Source: Gammaproteobacteria bacterium
GTDB lineage: Bacteria > Pseudomonadota > Gammaproteobacteria > Ga0077536
Direction of reading: 5' to 3'
DNA length: 64,000 nucleotides
Assembly (NCBI GenBank): GCA_016191285.1
Contig: JACPPA010000016.1
Span: forward strand, 277,791 to 341,790
Both the position numbers and the translations under genes were made by a program. The number at the start of each line of letters is the position of its first letter. Position 1 is the first letter of the stretch. This document shows, piece by piece, positions 1 through 7,229 of the stretch. The notes below the pieces were generated by a model that was not told the DNA's origin, ran no database searches, and was given only the letters and a program-made list of their open reading frames with translations.

Positions 1-60
1 GGGCATCATCAAAAGAACGCGTAGCAAATTGACGGCCGAGGAGACAGGGAGCGAAAGGCT

Positions 61-381
61 ATGGCGATTGACATCGATGAGCTGACGGAGTCAGAGCTGA
101 TTGACTTGAATAATCGAGTCGTAGCCCGCTTGAACTTCCTACAGCAAATGCGCGCTCATTCGCACATGCTTGGATTTAGCATCGGTGAGAAGGTGTCTTT
201 CCAACCGGAGGGCCATCCCGAATTAAGCGGCATCATCACAAAGTACAATCGAAAGACCGTTACGATCATTACAGAGCATGGTCAGCGGTGGAACGTCGCG
301 CCGACATTCTTGCGTAAATTTGTATCTCCGAGCACTTCCGTCGTGCAGTTTGCAACCGTTCTGAACATGCCGAATAAATGA
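61..381 (+). CDS. Hypothetical cassette protein
   Basis: A 106-residue protein that I do not recognise by name. The N-terminal third looks helical and charged (acidic start, then a leucine/arginine helix). The second half, about residues 40-90, is beta-rich with a GEKVSF...SGIITKYNRKTVTI pattern that resembles a small SH3/KOW-like barrel; this is inference from pattern only. The ATG at 61 follows a purine-rich stretch. The gene is the first of a series of short + strand genes each followed by an attC-like site, so it is probably an integron cassette gene. No promoter is evident, as expected for cassettes read from an upstream promoter. Confidence 0.6.
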   Translation: MAIDIDELTESELIDLNNRVVARLNFLQQMRAHSHMLGFSIGEKVSFQPEGHPELSGIITKYNRKTVTIITEHGQRWNVAPTFLRKFVSPSTSVVQFATVLNMPNK

Positions 382-414
382 AATTTATTCCCATGATGTC
401 CAGCAATCGCATCG

Positions 415-490
415 AGCTGACGCCGGGAAGCGTCTCGTGGCGCTACGCGGTGCCCTTCAGCGGCCGGCGCGGCTTAGCAGCGCGTTAGCT
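415..490 (+). other. Degenerate attC-like site (cassette 1)
   Basis: AGCTGAC at 415-421 faces GTTAGCT at 484-490, whose reverse complement is AGCTAAC, and the bases just inside also pair imperfectly. Size (76 bp) and position after a + strand gene fit an integron attC. The R'' box carries GAC instead of AAC and the R' box departs from GTTRRRY at one base, so recombination activity is doubtful. Confidence 0.45.
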
Positions 491-500
491 TTCATTGTGC

Positions 501-529
501 TTGCACGCGATCCAGTGCTACTTTAGTAT
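501..529 (+). promoter_or_regulatory. Sigma70-like promoter of the Phd/ParE cassette
   Basis: TTGCAC (501-506) and TAGTAT (524-529) are separated by 17 bp. The expected transcription start falls within a base or two of the antitoxin ATG at 536, so the message could be leaderless; no Shine-Dalgarno sequence precedes that ATG. Toxin-antitoxin cassettes commonly carry their own promoter. Confidence 0.5.
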
Positions 530-535
530 CAGAAA

Positions 536-793
536 ATGCGTACCGAACTTGTTACAACGCTGAAGCGTAAAGCGACGGATCTACTATCCGATTTGGAACG
601 GGATAGAGAGCCGATATTGATTACACAACACGGGTTGCCGTCGGCATATCTAATTGATGTAGATAGCTACGAGAAACTCCGGGGCCGCATTAAGCTGCTA
701 GAAGGCATTGCTCGTGGGGAGCAGGCTATCGACGACGGTCGAACCATTTCCCATAAGCAGGCGAAATCCAGAATGTCCCGATGGCTCGAATAG
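536..793 (+). CDS. Phd/YefM-family antitoxin
   Basis: An 85-residue type II antitoxin. It would bind and neutralise the toxin encoded immediately downstream and repress its own promoter. The N-terminal half shows the Phd/YefM fold signature: a short strand and helix (LKRKATDLLSDL), then EPILITQHGLPSAYLIDVDSYEKL, which is the usual 'prohibit-death' beta-hairpin and helix. The C-terminal tail (about residues 60-85) is charged and would be the toxin-binding arm. It overlaps the toxin gene by 13 bp, so the two are translationally coupled. It lies in an integron cassette, where such pairs are known to stabilise arrays. The family call is firm; the target is unknown. Confidence 0.88.
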   Translation: MRTELVTTLKRKATDLLSDLERDREPILITQHGLPSAYLIDVDSYEKLRGRIKLLEGIARGEQAIDDGRTISHKQAKSRMSRWLE

Positions 794-1095
794 TTTGGAC
801 GGACCCAGCGCTTTCTGACCTAGAAGCAATCGCAGACTACATCGCATTAGATAACCCAGCAGCAGCCCAAAAACTTGTACGGCGGGTTTTTGAGCACGTA
901 GATCAGTTGGAAGCTTATCCCGATAGCGGTTCGAAGCCGCCCGAACTCAAAGGTTGGGCTTACCGGCAGATCGTGGAGCCGCCTTGTCGCGTGTTCTACC
1001 GACATGAGCGCCAAACCGCATACATTCTTCACGTAATACGCAGTGAGCAGCGATTGCGGCGAAGCAAGCTGACGAGCCGAAAAAATGAAAGCTAA
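781..1095 (+). CDS. ParE/RelE-superfamily toxin
   Basis: A 104-residue toxin partner of the Phd/YefM protein whose gene it overlaps. It opens with the typical RelE/ParE pattern (IVWTDPALSDLEAIADYIALDNPAAAQKL), a helical hairpin followed by strands, and has the conserved YRQIV....CRVFYRHE.....ILHVIRSEQ core. The DLEAIADYI helix and the ELKGWAYRQI strand are more like ParE (gyrase-directed) than mRNA-cleaving RelE, but which activity it has cannot be decided from sequence. The stop codon lies inside the R'' box of the following attC, a tight arrangement typical of cassettes. Confidence 0.88.
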   Translation: MARIVWTDPALSDLEAIADYIALDNPAAAQKLVRRVFEHVDQLEAYPDSGSKPPELKGWAYRQIVEPPCRVFYRHERQTAYILHVIRSEQRLRRSKLTSRKNES

Positions 1096-1174
1096 CCAAT
1101 CGAACCGACGCGGTGACGGACCGGCATCCAAGTTTTGGTGCAGTGGCCCGCGCGGCTCATCGGCGGCGTTAGGT
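1090..1174 (+). other. attC recombination site (cassette 2, TA)
   Basis: The R'' box AGCTAAC (1090-1096) overlaps the toxin stop codon. The R' box GTTAGGT (1168-1174) matches GTTRRRY. The two halves form an imperfect inverted repeat (GACGCGG opposite CCGCGCGG, CGA opposite TCG). Its right half is nearly identical to that of the site at 1999-2079, from TGGCCCGCGCGG to GGCGTTAGG. Length 85 bp, within the normal attC range. Confidence 0.8.
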
Positions 1175-1292
1175 CTCTCGTCGGCAACCAACCAAGCCAA
1201 CGCGCTTCGCCTCGGACTGTCACCTCGATATTGATCCCACACATTGCAGGCTAGGAGCTACTCGCTAGAACTACCAAAAAGGGAGGGAAGAT

Positions 1293-1631
1293 ATGACATT
1301 CGTTGACTCTATTCGAACGTGCTTCACCAAGTACGCTGACTTCAATGGCTATGCCAGTCGGTCTGAGTTCTGGTGGTGGGCACTGTTCAATCTTATTACC
1401 ACCATTGCGCTTAGCGTCATTAGCGACAAGCTTTCCATAGCATTCACGCTCGCCACACTTCTGCCGTACTTCGCGGTTACAGCACGGCGACTTCACGACA
1501 CAGACCGAAGCGGCTGGCTCCAACTATTAGGTTTCATCCCAATCATCGGTTGGATACTGCTAATCGTCTGGTGCGCGCAAGAAGGCAAGCGCTCGACCCG
1601 CTACTCACAGTCAGTAGTAGCAGAGGCCTAA
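1293..1631 (+). CDS. DUF805 family membrane protein
   Basis: A 112-residue inner-membrane protein of the DUF805 (YhaH-like) family, function unknown. Diagnostic features are the aromatic entry FNGYASRSEFWWWALFN, two or three hydrophobic segments (about residues 28-45, 48-62 and 78-95), and the ARRLHDTDRSGW motif between them. A strong ribosome site (GGGAGGGAAG) sits just before the ATG. DUF805 genes are frequent passengers of integron arrays. The stop codon is part of the GCCTAAC box of the following truncated attC. Confidence 0.85.
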   Translation: MTFVDSIRTCFTKYADFNGYASRSEFWWWALFNLITTIALSVISDKLSIAFTLATLLPYFAVTARRLHDTDRSGWLQLLGFIPIIGWILLIVWCAQEGKRSTRYSQSVVAEA

Positions 1632-1657
1632 CCCTTCCATCGAGGGGATGCCTAAAA
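1626..1657 (+). other. Truncated attC, left half only
   Basis: GCCTAAC (1626-1632) is a perfect R'' box, and the following CCTTCCATCGAGGGGA matches the left arm of a common long attC type, recalled from integron literature. The matching right arm and the GTTRRRY box are absent. After about 1657 the sequence becomes brnT coding DNA. The site has therefore lost its right half at a junction. Confidence 0.6.
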
Positions 1658-1763
1658 GGTTTCAATAGTGCATACGGAAACTACGGCACGTATACACATC
1701 ATTTTCTTTCGTAAGGCTACTCGAAATGAAGAAGTCATCCTCTTCGAAAACATCCAAAACTGA
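1656..1763 (+). pseudogene. brnT: 3' remnant of a BrnT toxin gene
   Basis: The reading frame open from 1656 to the stop at 1761-1763 encodes VSIVHTETTARIHII and FFRKATRNEE, which is the C-terminal end of BrnT (consensus RIISxRKATxxE). The preceding two thirds of the gene and any start codon are missing. It overlaps the brnA start by 38 bp, the normal BrnT-BrnA arrangement. The partial brnT at the right edge of the window ends VSVVHTET, so the two pieces overlap in homologous sequence. The remnant begins exactly where the truncated attC stops. Confidence 0.7.
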
Positions 1764-2004
1764 TTGGGCGCGGGTACGCGCACCAGGTGAGCGCGCTATC
1801 AAGCTCACGGCTGAACATCCGCAAGCCCAAGTTAAACATATCGTCCGGGGAATCGCTCGGCGGGGTCTAAAACCGAGCCCGCCAAAGGCATCGATTGCGT
1901 TACGTGTCGACGCGGATGTTATAGAGTGGTTTCGGTCTCAAGGCCCCGGTTATCAAACCAGGATAAACGCGGTGCTTCGTGCGTTCAAAGAAGCCTCGCT
2001 CTAA
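1726..2004 (+). CDS. brnA: BrnA-family antitoxin (orphan)
   Basis: A 92-residue BrnA-type antitoxin. The C-terminal half carries the ribbon-helix-helix signature KASIALRVDADVIEWFRSQGPGYQTRINAVLRAF, which matches the BrnA family closely (IxLRxDxDVxxWFRxxGxGYQTRINxxLR). The N-terminal half is basic and probably disordered. BrnA normally neutralises the BrnT ribonuclease encoded just upstream and represses the operon. Here only the 3' tail of brnT remains, so this antitoxin is an orphan. It could protect against a related BrnT, such as the one starting at 63806. Its stop codon is embedded in the next attC. Confidence 0.85.
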   Translation: MKKSSSSKTSKTDWARVRAPGERAIKLTAEHPQAQVKHIVRGIARRGLKPSPPKASIALRVDADVIEWFRSQGPGYQTRINAVLRAFKEASL

Positions 2005-2079
2005 CCGGCCAATCGAGCCGACGCGGTGACATTCCGGCATCGAAATGGTGGCCCGCGCGGCTCATCGGCGGCGTTAGGC
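1999..2079 (+). other. attC recombination site (brnA cassette)
   Basis: CTCTAAC (1999-2005, one mismatch to RYYYAAC) and GTTAGGC (2073-2079, exact GTTRRRY) bound an 81-bp imperfect inverted repeat. The right arm is almost identical to that of the site at 1090-1174. Near-identical attC sites within one array suggest a chromosomal rather than a mobile integron. Confidence 0.8.
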
Positions 2080-2169
2080 GTCGCAAGAGCGTGCGCGGCC
2101 GACGGTGTAGAGTATCTTTCGTAATTCAGTGATCGCTGCTGATTAAGTCGCTCGCAGAGAGGTTACGAA

Positions 2170-2418
2170 ATGCCAGTCGAACAGAACTACTGGTTTCCCG
2201 CAAAGCGCTACGGTTGGGGTTGGGGCCTGCCGAATGCCTGGCAAGGCTGGGTTGTCATGACCATCTTCGTCTGCCTACTCCTCGGCGGCGCTGTAGAGTT
2301 GCTGCCAAGTCGTGGGCCTGGTGCGTTCGTTGCTTATTCAGCATTTCTTTGTGTACTGCTGGTCGCAGTATGTTGGGTGAAAGGCGAGCGCCCCAGCTGG
2401 CGTTGGGGCGGGAAATGA
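2170..2418 (+). CDS. Small membrane protein of integron cassette
   Basis: An 82-residue protein with an aromatic N-terminus (QNYWFPAKRYGWGWGLPNAWQGW) followed by two hydrophobic segments at about residues 27-45 and 52-70. I recognise the YWFPAKRYGWGWGLP type as a widespread small hypothetical often seen in cassettes and next to integrons, but no function is known to me. An AGAGAGGTTACGAA stretch precedes the ATG as ribosome site. Position between two attC sites makes it a cassette gene. Confidence 0.7.
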   Translation: MPVEQNYWFPAKRYGWGWGLPNAWQGWVVMTIFVCLLLGGAVELLPSRGPGAFVAYSAFLCVLLVAVCWVKGERPSWRWGGK

Positions 2419-2425
2419 CGGCGCC

Positions 2426-2519
2426 GCCTAACCACGCAGTCGGCCTGATGCCGGGATCAAGTCGGTAGAGCTGCGCGGTTGTGGTCAGTGGCCGGCGCAG
2501 GTCACTGCGAGCGTTAGGC
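2426..2519 (+). other. attC recombination site (membrane-protein cassette)
   Basis: GCCTAAC (2426-2432) and GTTAGGC (2513-2519) are perfect complementary core boxes. The 94-bp interval is an imperfect inverted repeat with arms such as CACGCAGT opposite GTCACTGCGAG and GGCCTGATGCCGG near the tip. This is the most canonical of the sites seen. Confidence 0.85.
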
Positions 2520-2567
2520 CTCGCGATTGAAGAGGAGATATCCCTTGAATACATTCCGCGCTTTGGG

Positions 2568-2717
2568 TTGCATGGCGATGAATTCTCGGTAGCAGGGCTC
2601 ATCCTCGCGCTACTTGCGGCAGTCGGTGGCAGCCTGTTTCTCACAACTTACCTCCTTGTACTTAGCTGGCAAACAAAGGGAAACGTCCACCAAATACTTC
2701 TCGGCCCGAACCGTTAG
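2568..2717 (+). CDS. Small single-span membrane protein (cassette, start uncertain)
   Basis: The frame ending at 2717 encodes a hydrophobic helix (SVAGLILALLAAVGGSLFLTTYLLVL) and a short basic tail. An upstream ATG at 2481 lies inside the preceding attC, so it is unlikely to be used. TTG at 2568 or ATT at 2553 are in-frame alternatives. A good ribosome site (GAGGAG, 2532-2537) points instead to TTG at 2545 in another frame that stops after 15 codons, so a small frameshift may have damaged the gene. No attC follows its stop; the array appears to end here. Confidence 0.4.
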   Translation: MHGDEFSVAGLILALLAAVGGSLFLTTYLLVLSWQTKGNVHQILLGPNR

Positions 2718-3091
2718 GGCTGAGTTCTCACATCAAGCGCAAAGCCCAAGGAACATCAATCAGTGAGTAACTCATGTTGATCATTGGACTCAGGCGCGCT
2801 ATTCGGAGCAGCAAATATCCGTAGTACTGATCGAAGGTTACGCGTACTTAGTCCCCTTCCTTGGATCGGTGCAACGAGATTTTTTTGAAGACGATTATTC
2901 AGAGTCGAAAAGCGTCCAAACGATACATTGCAAGCGACTGCGTCACTGCGGGAAGCGCAGAAGCCGCACTCTCGGCTCGACCGGCTTCAAGTACTAGAGC
3001 TATGATGCCAACTGCGCGCGCGTCTACTTAAAAGCGCCGTGATAACCGAAAGGAGCGGCGACGGACCCTTAGCGGATCCGCCGCCATATGC
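2718..3091. other. Intergenic gap between cassette array and polyamine cluster
   Basis: 374 bp without a convincing ORF. It contains no attC core boxes and no clear terminator. It presumably holds the promoter of the polyamine operon, but I see no confident -35/-10 pair. Confidence 0.5.
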
Positions 3092-4456
3092 ATGACGAGC
3101 CCAGAAGACACCGCGCCAACGCGAACCGAATCGCTCGAAAAATGGTTACGCGAGCGCAATTGCACCGAAGTTGAATGCATTATTCCCGATTTTTCCGGCA
3201 TTGCGCGCGGGAAAATCATGCCGGCGAGCAAGTTTTGGAAAGAAGAACGTTTACGCCTGCCCGAAGGCGTGTTTGTGCAGACGGTGACTGGTGAGTATCC
3301 CGAAGACGACGTCACCGATCCCACCGAGCCAGATATGTTGTTACGGCCCGATGTCTCGACGATTCGACTGGTGCCGTGGGCCGCCGAGCCTACCGCGCAA
3401 GTCATCCACGATTGCTATTACAACGACGGCCGGCCGGTTGATTTGGCGCCGCGCACGGTGCTGCGGCGAGTGTTGGATCTCTATGCGCGACGCGGCTGGA
3501 AACCGATCGTCGCGCCTGAGCTCGAATTTTTTCTGGTTGAAAAAAACATCGATCCCGATCTGCCGTTAAAACCCCCGATCGGCCGCTCCGGTCGCCCGGA
3601 AACCGCGCGCCAGGCCTATGGTATCGATGCGGTTAACGAATTCGATCCACTGTTCGAAGACATCTATGCTTATTGCGAGATCCAAGAACTCGATATCGAT
3701 ACGCTCATCCACGAATCGGGCGCGGCGCAGATGGAGATCAATTTTCTACATGGGGATCCGATGGACCTCGCAGATCAGGCGTTCCTGTTCAAACGCACCT
3801 GCCGCGAGGCCGCTTATCGGCATGGCATTTATGCCACCTTCATGGCCAAACCCTTGAAGGACGAACCGGGTAGCGCCATGCATATCCATCAAAGCGTGGT
3901 CGATGTCAAAACCGGCGAGAACATTTTTGCCACGGCCGATGGCAAGTTAACCGATTTATTTCTGTCGCACATCGCCGGCCTGCAGAAATACCTGCCGCCG
4001 GCCATGTCGTTTTTTGCGCCGAATGTGAACTCCTATCGGCGTTTGGCGGCCGGCGATTTCGCGCCGATGAATGTGCAATGGGGCTATGACAATCGCACGG
4101 TGGGCCTGCGTGTGCCGGTGTCGGAGCCGCAGGCCACGCGCGTCGAGAATCGCGTGGCGGGGGCCGATGTGAATCCTTATCTCGCGATTGCGTTGTCGCT
4201 CGCCTGTGGGTATCTCGGCATGATCGAAGGTCTGCGACCGTCGTCGCCGCTCAGCGAAAGTGGATACGACCTCGGCTACCAGCTGCCGCGTAATCTCGAA
4301 GACGCTTTAAAATTATTAGAATCCTGTGGCGCGTTGAAGGAAATTATTGGCGAGCGCTTTATCAAATGCTACGCCGCCGTCAAACAGAAAGAATACGCCA
4401 CGTTTTTCCATGTGATCAGTTCCTGGGAACGCGAATTCTTGCTGCTCAACGTGTGA
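3092..4456 (+). CDS. puuA: Glutamine synthetase-like gamma-glutamylpolyamine synthetase
   Basis: A 454-residue member of the glutamine synthetase superfamily of the PuuA/SpuI type, which ligates glutamate to putrescine or another polyamine using ATP. The N-terminal beta-grasp domain has the VECIIPDFSGIARGKIMPASKF signature of this subgroup in place of the classical GlnA start. The catalytic domain shows the APELEFFLV and GAAQMEINFLHGDP ligand motifs, the ATP-binding TFMAKP.....GSAMHIHQS segment, NSYRRL, and RVENRVAGADVNPYLAIA. It leads an apparent operon with an aminotransferase and a polyamine importer, which supports the polyamine role. The exact polyamine cannot be told from sequence. Confidence 0.85.
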   Translation: MTSPEDTAPTRTESLEKWLRERNCTEVECIIPDFSGIARGKIMPASKFWKEERLRLPEGVFVQTVTGEYPEDDVTDPTEPDMLLRPDVSTIRLVPWAAEPTAQVIHDCYYNDGRPVDLAPRTVLRRVLDLYARRGWKPIVAPELEFFLVEKNIDPDLPLKPPIGRSGRPETARQAYGIDAVNEFDPLFEDIYAYCEIQELDIDTLIHESGAAQMEINFLHGDPMDLADQAFLFKRTCREAAYRHGIYATFMAKPLKDEPGSAMHIHQSVVDVKTGENIFATADGKLTDLFLSHIAGLQKYLPPAMSFFAPNVNSYRRLAAGDFAPMNVQWGYDNRTVGLRVPVSEPQATRVENRVAGADVNPYLAIALSLACGYLGMIEGLRPSSPLSESGYDLGYQLPRNLEDALKLLESCGALKEIIGERFIKCYAAVKQKEYATFFHVISSWEREFLLLNV

Positions 4457-4464
4457 GTCCCGCC

Positions 4465-5832
4465 ATGCAACGCACCACCGCCGAATGGCAGGCCATCGAC
4501 CGCCAGCATTACTTGCATCCGTTTAGCGATCCCAAGGCGCTACATGAGTCTGGTACGCGCATCATCACGCGCGCCGAAGGCGTGTGGTTGTGGGATTCCG
4601 ACGGCAATCGAATTCTCGATGGCATGGCCGGCCTGTGGTGCGTCAACGTCGGCTACGGCCGTCGCGAATTGGTGGAGGCCGCGACCGCGCAGATGACGGA
4701 ACTCCCGTACTACAACAATTTTTTCAAGACCGCGACGCCGCCGGTACTCGAACTGTCAGCGTTGCTCGCCGAAGTGACGCCGCCGCAGTTCAATCACGTC
4801 TATTTTTCGAATTCTGGTTCCGAGGCGAATGACACCGTGGTGCGTTTGGTGCGCCGCTACTGGGATGTGCTGGGTGAGCCGCAACGCAAAATCGTTATCA
4901 GCCGCTGGCAGGGCTACCATGGCAGCACGATGGCGGGCGCCAGCTTGGGCGGCATGCCGGCGATGCACGCACAAGGCGATCTGCCGATCCCAGGCATCGT
5001 GCATATCGATCCACCTTACTGGTATGGCCTTGGTGGCACGTTGAGCCCGGAAGAATTCGGACTCAACGCCGCGGGGTGGTTGGAACGCAAGATCCTAGAG
5101 CTCGGACCGGATCGCGTCGCAGCGTTCATCGGCGAACCCATTCAAGGTGCGGGCGGGGTGATCATTCCGCCGGCGACCTACTGGCCTGAAATCGAGCGCA
5201 TCTGCAAAAAATACGCTGTGCTGCTGGTGTCGGATGAAGTCATCTGCGGCTTCGGCCGCACGGGGCGGTGGTTTGGTTGCGAGACCTTTGGCTTCGAGCC
5301 CGATCTGATGACCATCGCGAAGGGCATGTCGTCGGGTTATCTCCCGATCGGTGGCGTCATGGTCGGCGACAAAATCGCCACCGTCATGATCGAGTCGGGC
5401 GGCGAATTCAATCATGGCTATACGTATTCCGGGCACCCGACCTGCTGCGCGGTGGCGGAACGCAATATTCGAATACTGCGCGACGAAAAGATAATCGAAA
5501 CCGTCGCGGCCGATGCGGGGCCGTACCTGCAAAATCGCTGGCGTGAGTTGGCCGACCATCCGTTGGTGGGTGAGGTGCGGGGAATCGGCCTTATCGGCGC
5601 GCTTGAATTAGTTAAAGATAAGCTGACTCGCGGGCGCTTTGCGCCACTGGGCGAGGTCGGCACGGTGTGCCGCGATTTTTGCTTTCAACAGGGGTTAATC
5701 ATGCGGGCGGTCGGCGACACCATGATTATTGCACCGCCATTGATCATTACGCATGAGGAGATCGACGAACTCGCACTACGCGCGCGCCGCTGCTTGGATT
5801 TAACAGCCGCGGTGCTCGGCATCGCCAACTGA
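4465..5832 (+). CDS. spuC: Putrescine/polyamine aminotransferase (SpuC-like)
   Basis: A 455-residue class III pyridoxal-phosphate aminotransferase, likely a pyruvate-dependent polyamine aminotransferase of the SpuC type. The ATG at 4465, eight bases after the puuA stop, is preferred over an upstream ATG inside puuA. The N-terminus (HYLHPFSDPKALHESGTRIITRAEGVWLWDSDGN) is typical of the SpuC/YgjG branch. Other family marks are GSEANDT, WQGYHGST, the DEVICGFGRTG strand with the cofactor aspartate, and the Schiff-base lysine K286 in TIAKGMSSGYLPIGG. Its neighbours place it in polyamine catabolism, converting putrescine to 4-aminobutanal or a glutamylated equivalent. Confidence 0.86.
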   Translation: MQRTTAEWQAIDRQHYLHPFSDPKALHESGTRIITRAEGVWLWDSDGNRILDGMAGLWCVNVGYGRRELVEAATAQMTELPYYNNFFKTATPPVLELSALLAEVTPPQFNHVYFSNSGSEANDTVVRLVRRYWDVLGEPQRKIVISRWQGYHGSTMAGASLGGMPAMHAQGDLPIPGIVHIDPPYWYGLGGTLSPEEFGLNAAGWLERKILELGPDRVAAFIGEPIQGAGGVIIPPATYWPEIERICKKYAVLLVSDEVICGFGRTGRWFGCETFGFEPDLMTIAKGMSSGYLPIGGVMVGDKIATVMIESGGEFNHGYTYSGHPTCCAVAERNIRILRDEKIIETVAADAGPYLQNRWRELADHPLVGEVRGIGLIGALELVKDKLTRGRFAPLGEVGTVCRDFCFQQGLIMRAVGDTMIIAPPLIITHEEIDELALRARRCLDLTAAVLGIAN

Positions 5833-5963
5833 CGTGCTAAATCATTATCGCAAAAACCGGTTGCGGCCCGTCCGTGGAATCGCGTAAGGTCAAACGCAGG
5901 GCCGAAGGCGCCGTCAAATAGCAACAGCTCGCACCCAATCGTTATCGCTTGAGGAGAATCCGC

Positions 5964-7187
5964 ATGGAATTATTCTTGTGTCGACGCGCGTTACTAGTCG
6001 GCTTCATCGTTGGACTCGCCGGTTGCGGCGGTGGCAATGGCGATCAGCAGGCGGCGACCGAAAAAGCTACTACCGAGGCGGCTAGTGCCAGCAATGCGCC
6101 AGCCGCCGCGAGCACCACGCCGGCGGCGACTCCTGCGCCCACCGCACCGGCGGCCAGCGACGGCGAGCAAGTCCTCAACATTTACAATTGGTCGGACTAT
6201 ATCGCCGAAGACACCATCGCTAATTTCGAAAAGGAAACCGGCATTAAGGTCCGCTATGATGTTTTCGATTCGAACGAAGTCCTCGAAGCGAAATTACTCG
6301 CCGGCAACACGGGCTACGACATCGTGGTGCCGTCGGCGAGCTTCGTTGCCCGTCAAATTCAAGCGGGAGTATTCCAAGCGCTCGATAAGAGCAAGCTGCC
6401 GAATTACAAAAATCTCGACCCCGACATCATGAAGGTGCTGGCCGGGTATGACCCCGATAATCAACACGTGCTGCCGTGGATGTGGGGGACTACCGGGATT
6501 GGCTATAACGTGAAGATGATCAAGGACCGCATGCCGGACGCCCCGCTCGGCAGCTGGGACATGATTTTCAAGCCCGAGATCGTCGCCAAATTTAAGGACT
6601 GCGGGGTCTCGACCCTGGATGCGCCGAGCGAAGTCTTTCCGACCGCTTTGCGCTATCTCGGGTTACCGACCGGTAGCCAGACCGAAGAGAACTTGAAAAA
6701 AGCCGAAACGCTGGTCATGGGACTGCGGCCATCGGTCAAGTATTTTCATTCCTCGCAATACATCAATGATCTCGCCAACGGCGAACTCTGTCTGGTGCTG
6801 GGCTGGAGTGGCGACATCATCCAGGCCCGCGCGCGCGCTGTCGAAGCGAAGAATGGCCACGACATTGCGTACTTCATTCCCAAGGAAGGCGCATTGCTGT
6901 GGGTGGATACGATGGCGATCCCGAAGGATGCCAAACACACCGACAACGCCTACAAGTTCCTCGACTATGCCTTGCGCCCGGCAGTCATCGCCGCCGTGTC
7001 TAATTTCGTGCATTACGCGAACGGTAATGCAGCCGCGACACCGCTGGTTGATGAAGCCATTCGCACGGATGTGTCGGTGTATCCCACCGCGGAAACCAAG
7101 GCCAAGCTGTTCCCAAATGTGGTCAACACCCCCGAATATGATCGCCTCGTCACGCGAACCTGGACGCGCATTAAAACCAATCAATAA
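5964..7187 (+). CDS. potF: Polyamine ABC transporter substrate-binding lipoprotein (PotF/PotD-like)
   Basis: A 407-residue periplasmic binding protein for putrescine or spermidine. The ATG at 5964 is chosen because GAGGAG lies just before it. The signal sequence ends in a lipobox, LAGC, with the lipidated cysteine at residue 21. A low-complexity Ala/Thr/Pro linker of about 45 residues follows. The mature domain begins with LNIYNWSDYIAEDTI, the PotD/PotF hallmark, and has the conserved DVVPSASF-type loop, MWGTTGIGYN, and WSGDI. The lipobox and linker differ from the soluble E. coli PotF. It is followed at 42 bp by the ATPase gene of the same importer. Confidence 0.9.
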   Translation: MELFLCRRALLVGFIVGLAGCGGGNGDQQAATEKATTEAASASNAPAAASTTPAATPAPTAPAASDGEQVLNIYNWSDYIAEDTIANFEKETGIKVRYDVFDSNEVLEAKLLAGNTGYDIVVPSASFVARQIQAGVFQALDKSKLPNYKNLDPDIMKVLAGYDPDNQHVLPWMWGTTGIGYNVKMIKDRMPDAPLGSWDMIFKPEIVAKFKDCGVSTLDAPSEVFPTALRYLGLPTGSQTEENLKKAETLVMGLRPSVKYFHSSQYINDLANGELCLVLGWSGDIIQARARAVEAKNGHDIAYFIPKEGALLWVDTMAIPKDAKHTDNAYKFLDYALRPAVIAAVSNFVHYANGNAAATPLVDEAIRTDVSVYPTAETKAKLFPNVVNTPEYDRLVTRTWTRIKTNQ

Positions 7188-7229
7188 CGCGCGACTTTAA
7201 CGCTACCGACTACGGGGGGGAGGGGGCTG

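Noticed and set aside
847..1242. Minus-strand ORF of 131 codons opposite the ParE toxin
   Set aside because: A shadow of the toxin gene and of the attC; the toxin frame has clear family motifs.
2481..2567. ATG at 2481 as the start of the last cassette gene
   Set aside because: It lies inside the preceding attC; a cassette gene should begin after GTTAGGC at 2513-2519.
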